DNA of 5,450 bases from contig CAJPSE010000127.1 of the NCBI GenBank assembly GCA_905373185.1, positions 1 through 5,450 of the forward strand. Reading direction: 5' to 3'. Source of the stretch: an uncultured Fretibacterium sp. (lineage in GTDB: Bacteria > Synergistota > Synergistia > Synergistales > Aminobacteriaceae). Positions 4,924-5,450 of this stretch are shown piece by piece. The notes under the pieces were generated by a model. That model searched no databases. It had not been told where the DNA came from and was given only the letters and a program-made list of their open reading frames with translations. Made by a program: the position numbers and the translations under genes. How positions within the stretch are numbered: the first letter of the stretch is position 1; each line of letters begins with the position of its first letter.

Positions 4924-5220
4924 ATGCTCAACGGGTCCGGAATCCTCATCGGGCTGACCGCCTTCATCGTCATCGGCGTCCTTCATCCCGTCGTCATCAG
5001 GTGCGAGTATTACTTTTCCGACAGGGTATGGCCGGTTTTCCTGGCGGGGGGCCTCGCCTTCTGCACCGCGTCCCTGTTCGTGGAGCGGCCCCTGCTCTCC
5101 TCCGTCCTGGGGGTCGTGGGGTTTTCCCTGCTTTGGAGCATCCGCGAGCTGAAACAGCAGACCCGGCGTGTCGAGAAGGGGTGGTTCCCCCGAAACCCCA
5201 AACGTGCGCCGAAGGGGTGA
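4924..5220 (+). CDS. DUF4491 family small membrane protein
   Basis: A 98-residue protein, full length for DUF4491. Three hydrophobic segments lie at about 5-22, 35-52 and 57-74. Conserved-looking features are HPVVIRCEYYF (21-31), the FLxxGL-ASLFVE stretch, LGVVGFSLLWSIRELKQQ (62-79) and the basic tail RVEKGWFPRNPKR (82-94). The start ATG at 4924 follows the purine-rich AGGAAGAGGGGG (4905-4916) at 7 bases. It lies 19 bp after the DUF4405 stop, so the two are surely cotranscribed. By the positive-inside rule the basic C-terminal tail is probably cytoplasmic. The function of the family is unknown; its place here suggests a partner of the DUF4405 protein. No catalytic residues can be named. Confidence 0.85.
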   Translation: MLNGSGILIGLTAFIVIGVLHPVVIRCEYYFSDRVWPVFLAGGLAFCTASLFVERPLLSSVLGVVGFSLLWSIRELKQQTRRVEKGWFPRNPKRAPKG

Positions 5221-5258
5221 GCCTCCCGCTGTTTACAGGCTTCGCAGCTCTGCGGCCT

Positions 5259-5307
5259 GCTGCCCGCGGACGGAACGGCTGCCGCACTGCGGGGGTGCGT
5301 GGGCAGC
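5259..5307 (+). other. GC-rich stem-loop downstream of the operon
   Basis: GCTGCCCGCG (5259-5268) pairs along all 10 bases with CGTGGGCAGC (5298-5307), one pair being G-U. The 29-base loop contains a small inner hairpin CCGC-ACT-GCGG (5282-5292). The nearest T-run, at 5337-5342, is about 30 bases away, so it is not a standard intrinsic terminator. It may act as a 3' end structure or processing site for the operon mRNA, or be part of an unrecognised RNA. Confidence 0.4.
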
Positions 5308-5355
5308 TGTCGGCTTGCAGGCAGGGCCGGGTTTCCGTTTTTGCGTACAAAGTAG

Positions 5356-5405
5356 GAGCGTCCTTCCGAAAAGTGATTATAGCCACACAAAGAGCGTCCT
5401 CCCGA
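5356..5405 (+). repeat. Two-copy direct repeat GAGCGTCCTYCCGA, 36-bp period
   Basis: GAGCGTCCTTCCGA (5356-5369) and GAGCGTCCTCCCGA (5392-5405) match at 13 of 14 positions. Similarity continues weakly on both sides: CAAAG precedes each copy and an ATTAT...GCC stretch follows each. The region is AT-richer than its surroundings and contains no supported gene. Paired operator sites or a small duplication are both possible; two copies are too few to call an array. Confidence 0.55.
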
Positions 5406-5450
5406 TGATAAATTATGCCTGGAATGAAAAAACACGGGGCTCCTCGGGAG
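5399..5450 (+). repeat. Inverted repeat CTCCCGA / TCGGGAG at the window edge
   Basis: CTCCCGA (5399-5405) and TCGGGAG (5444-5450) are exact reverse complements enclosing 38 AT-rich bases. The left arm overlaps the second copy of the direct repeat. The right arm touches the end of the window, so any extension is cut off. It could be part of an operator, an element end or chance. Confidence 0.35.

Noticed and set aside
5356..5405. CRISPR-like array
   Set aside because: Only two imperfect 14-base copies are present, with no further units and no cas genes.
4997..5435. Overlapping ORFs in other frames around the DUF4491 gene and the tail region
   Set aside because: They overlap a clear DUF4491 gene, have shadow-like composition and lack ribosome-binding sites.
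5405..5450. Start of another gene at the window end (ATGs at 5405, 5415 and 5424)
   Set aside because: None has a ribosome-binding site, and at most 15 codons are visible, too few to judge.

Overview
The window is compact, GC-rich bacterial DNA whose genes all read on the + strand. The families present are an NADPH-type aldo/keto reductase, Flavodoxin_4-type flavodoxins, an SUMF1-like protein, DUF4405, DUF4491 and an AAA_14/DUF4143 ATPase. This combination suits an anaerobic gut or oral bacterium. A high-GC Synergistota or related Firmicute-like lineage is my best guess, from recalled gene content only and with low confidence. There are no rRNA, tRNA, CRISPR or transposase genes.

Layout. (1) 2-636: 3' part of an aldo/keto reductase gene, broken by an exact 5-bp tandem duplication (AGCAT AGCAT, 498-507) that stops translation at 511; the missing C-terminus continues in another frame to 636. 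(2) 637-889: regulatory region with a CAAATG-N8-CATTTG dyad, a TTGACA promoter and four to five degenerate 23-bp tandem repeats running up to the next gene. (3) 890-2167: a complete AAA_14/DUF4143 ATPase gene that looks like an independent unit between two redox loci. (4) 2168-2402: intergenic region ending in a textbook MerR-family promoter/operator and a 13-bp direct repeat. (5) 2403-5220: a probable four-gene operon, made up of a cytoplasmic flavodoxin, an exported SUMF1-like domain fused to a second flavodoxin (now split by an out-of-frame deletion near 3643-3656), a DUF4405 membrane protein with candidate haem-ligand histidines, and a small DUF4491 membrane protein. (6) 5221-5450: non-coding, with a long GC-rich stem-loop, a two-copy direct repeat and an inverted repeat reaching the window edge.

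How the parts may work together. The MerR-type operator resembles those of the AdhR/NmlR branch, which responds to electrophiles, aldehydes or thiol stress and commonly controls aldo/keto reductases and flavodoxins. The operon can be read as a stress-induced redox module: a cytoplasmic flavodoxin, a membrane protein that may carry haem, and an SUMF1-flavodoxin protein on the outer face of the membrane. This reading is inference. Two of the redox genes carry lesions, so this copy is either decaying or contains assembly errors. The most unusual signals are the split, signal-peptide-bearing SUMF1-flavodoxin fusion and the 23-bp iteron-like array before the ATPase gene.
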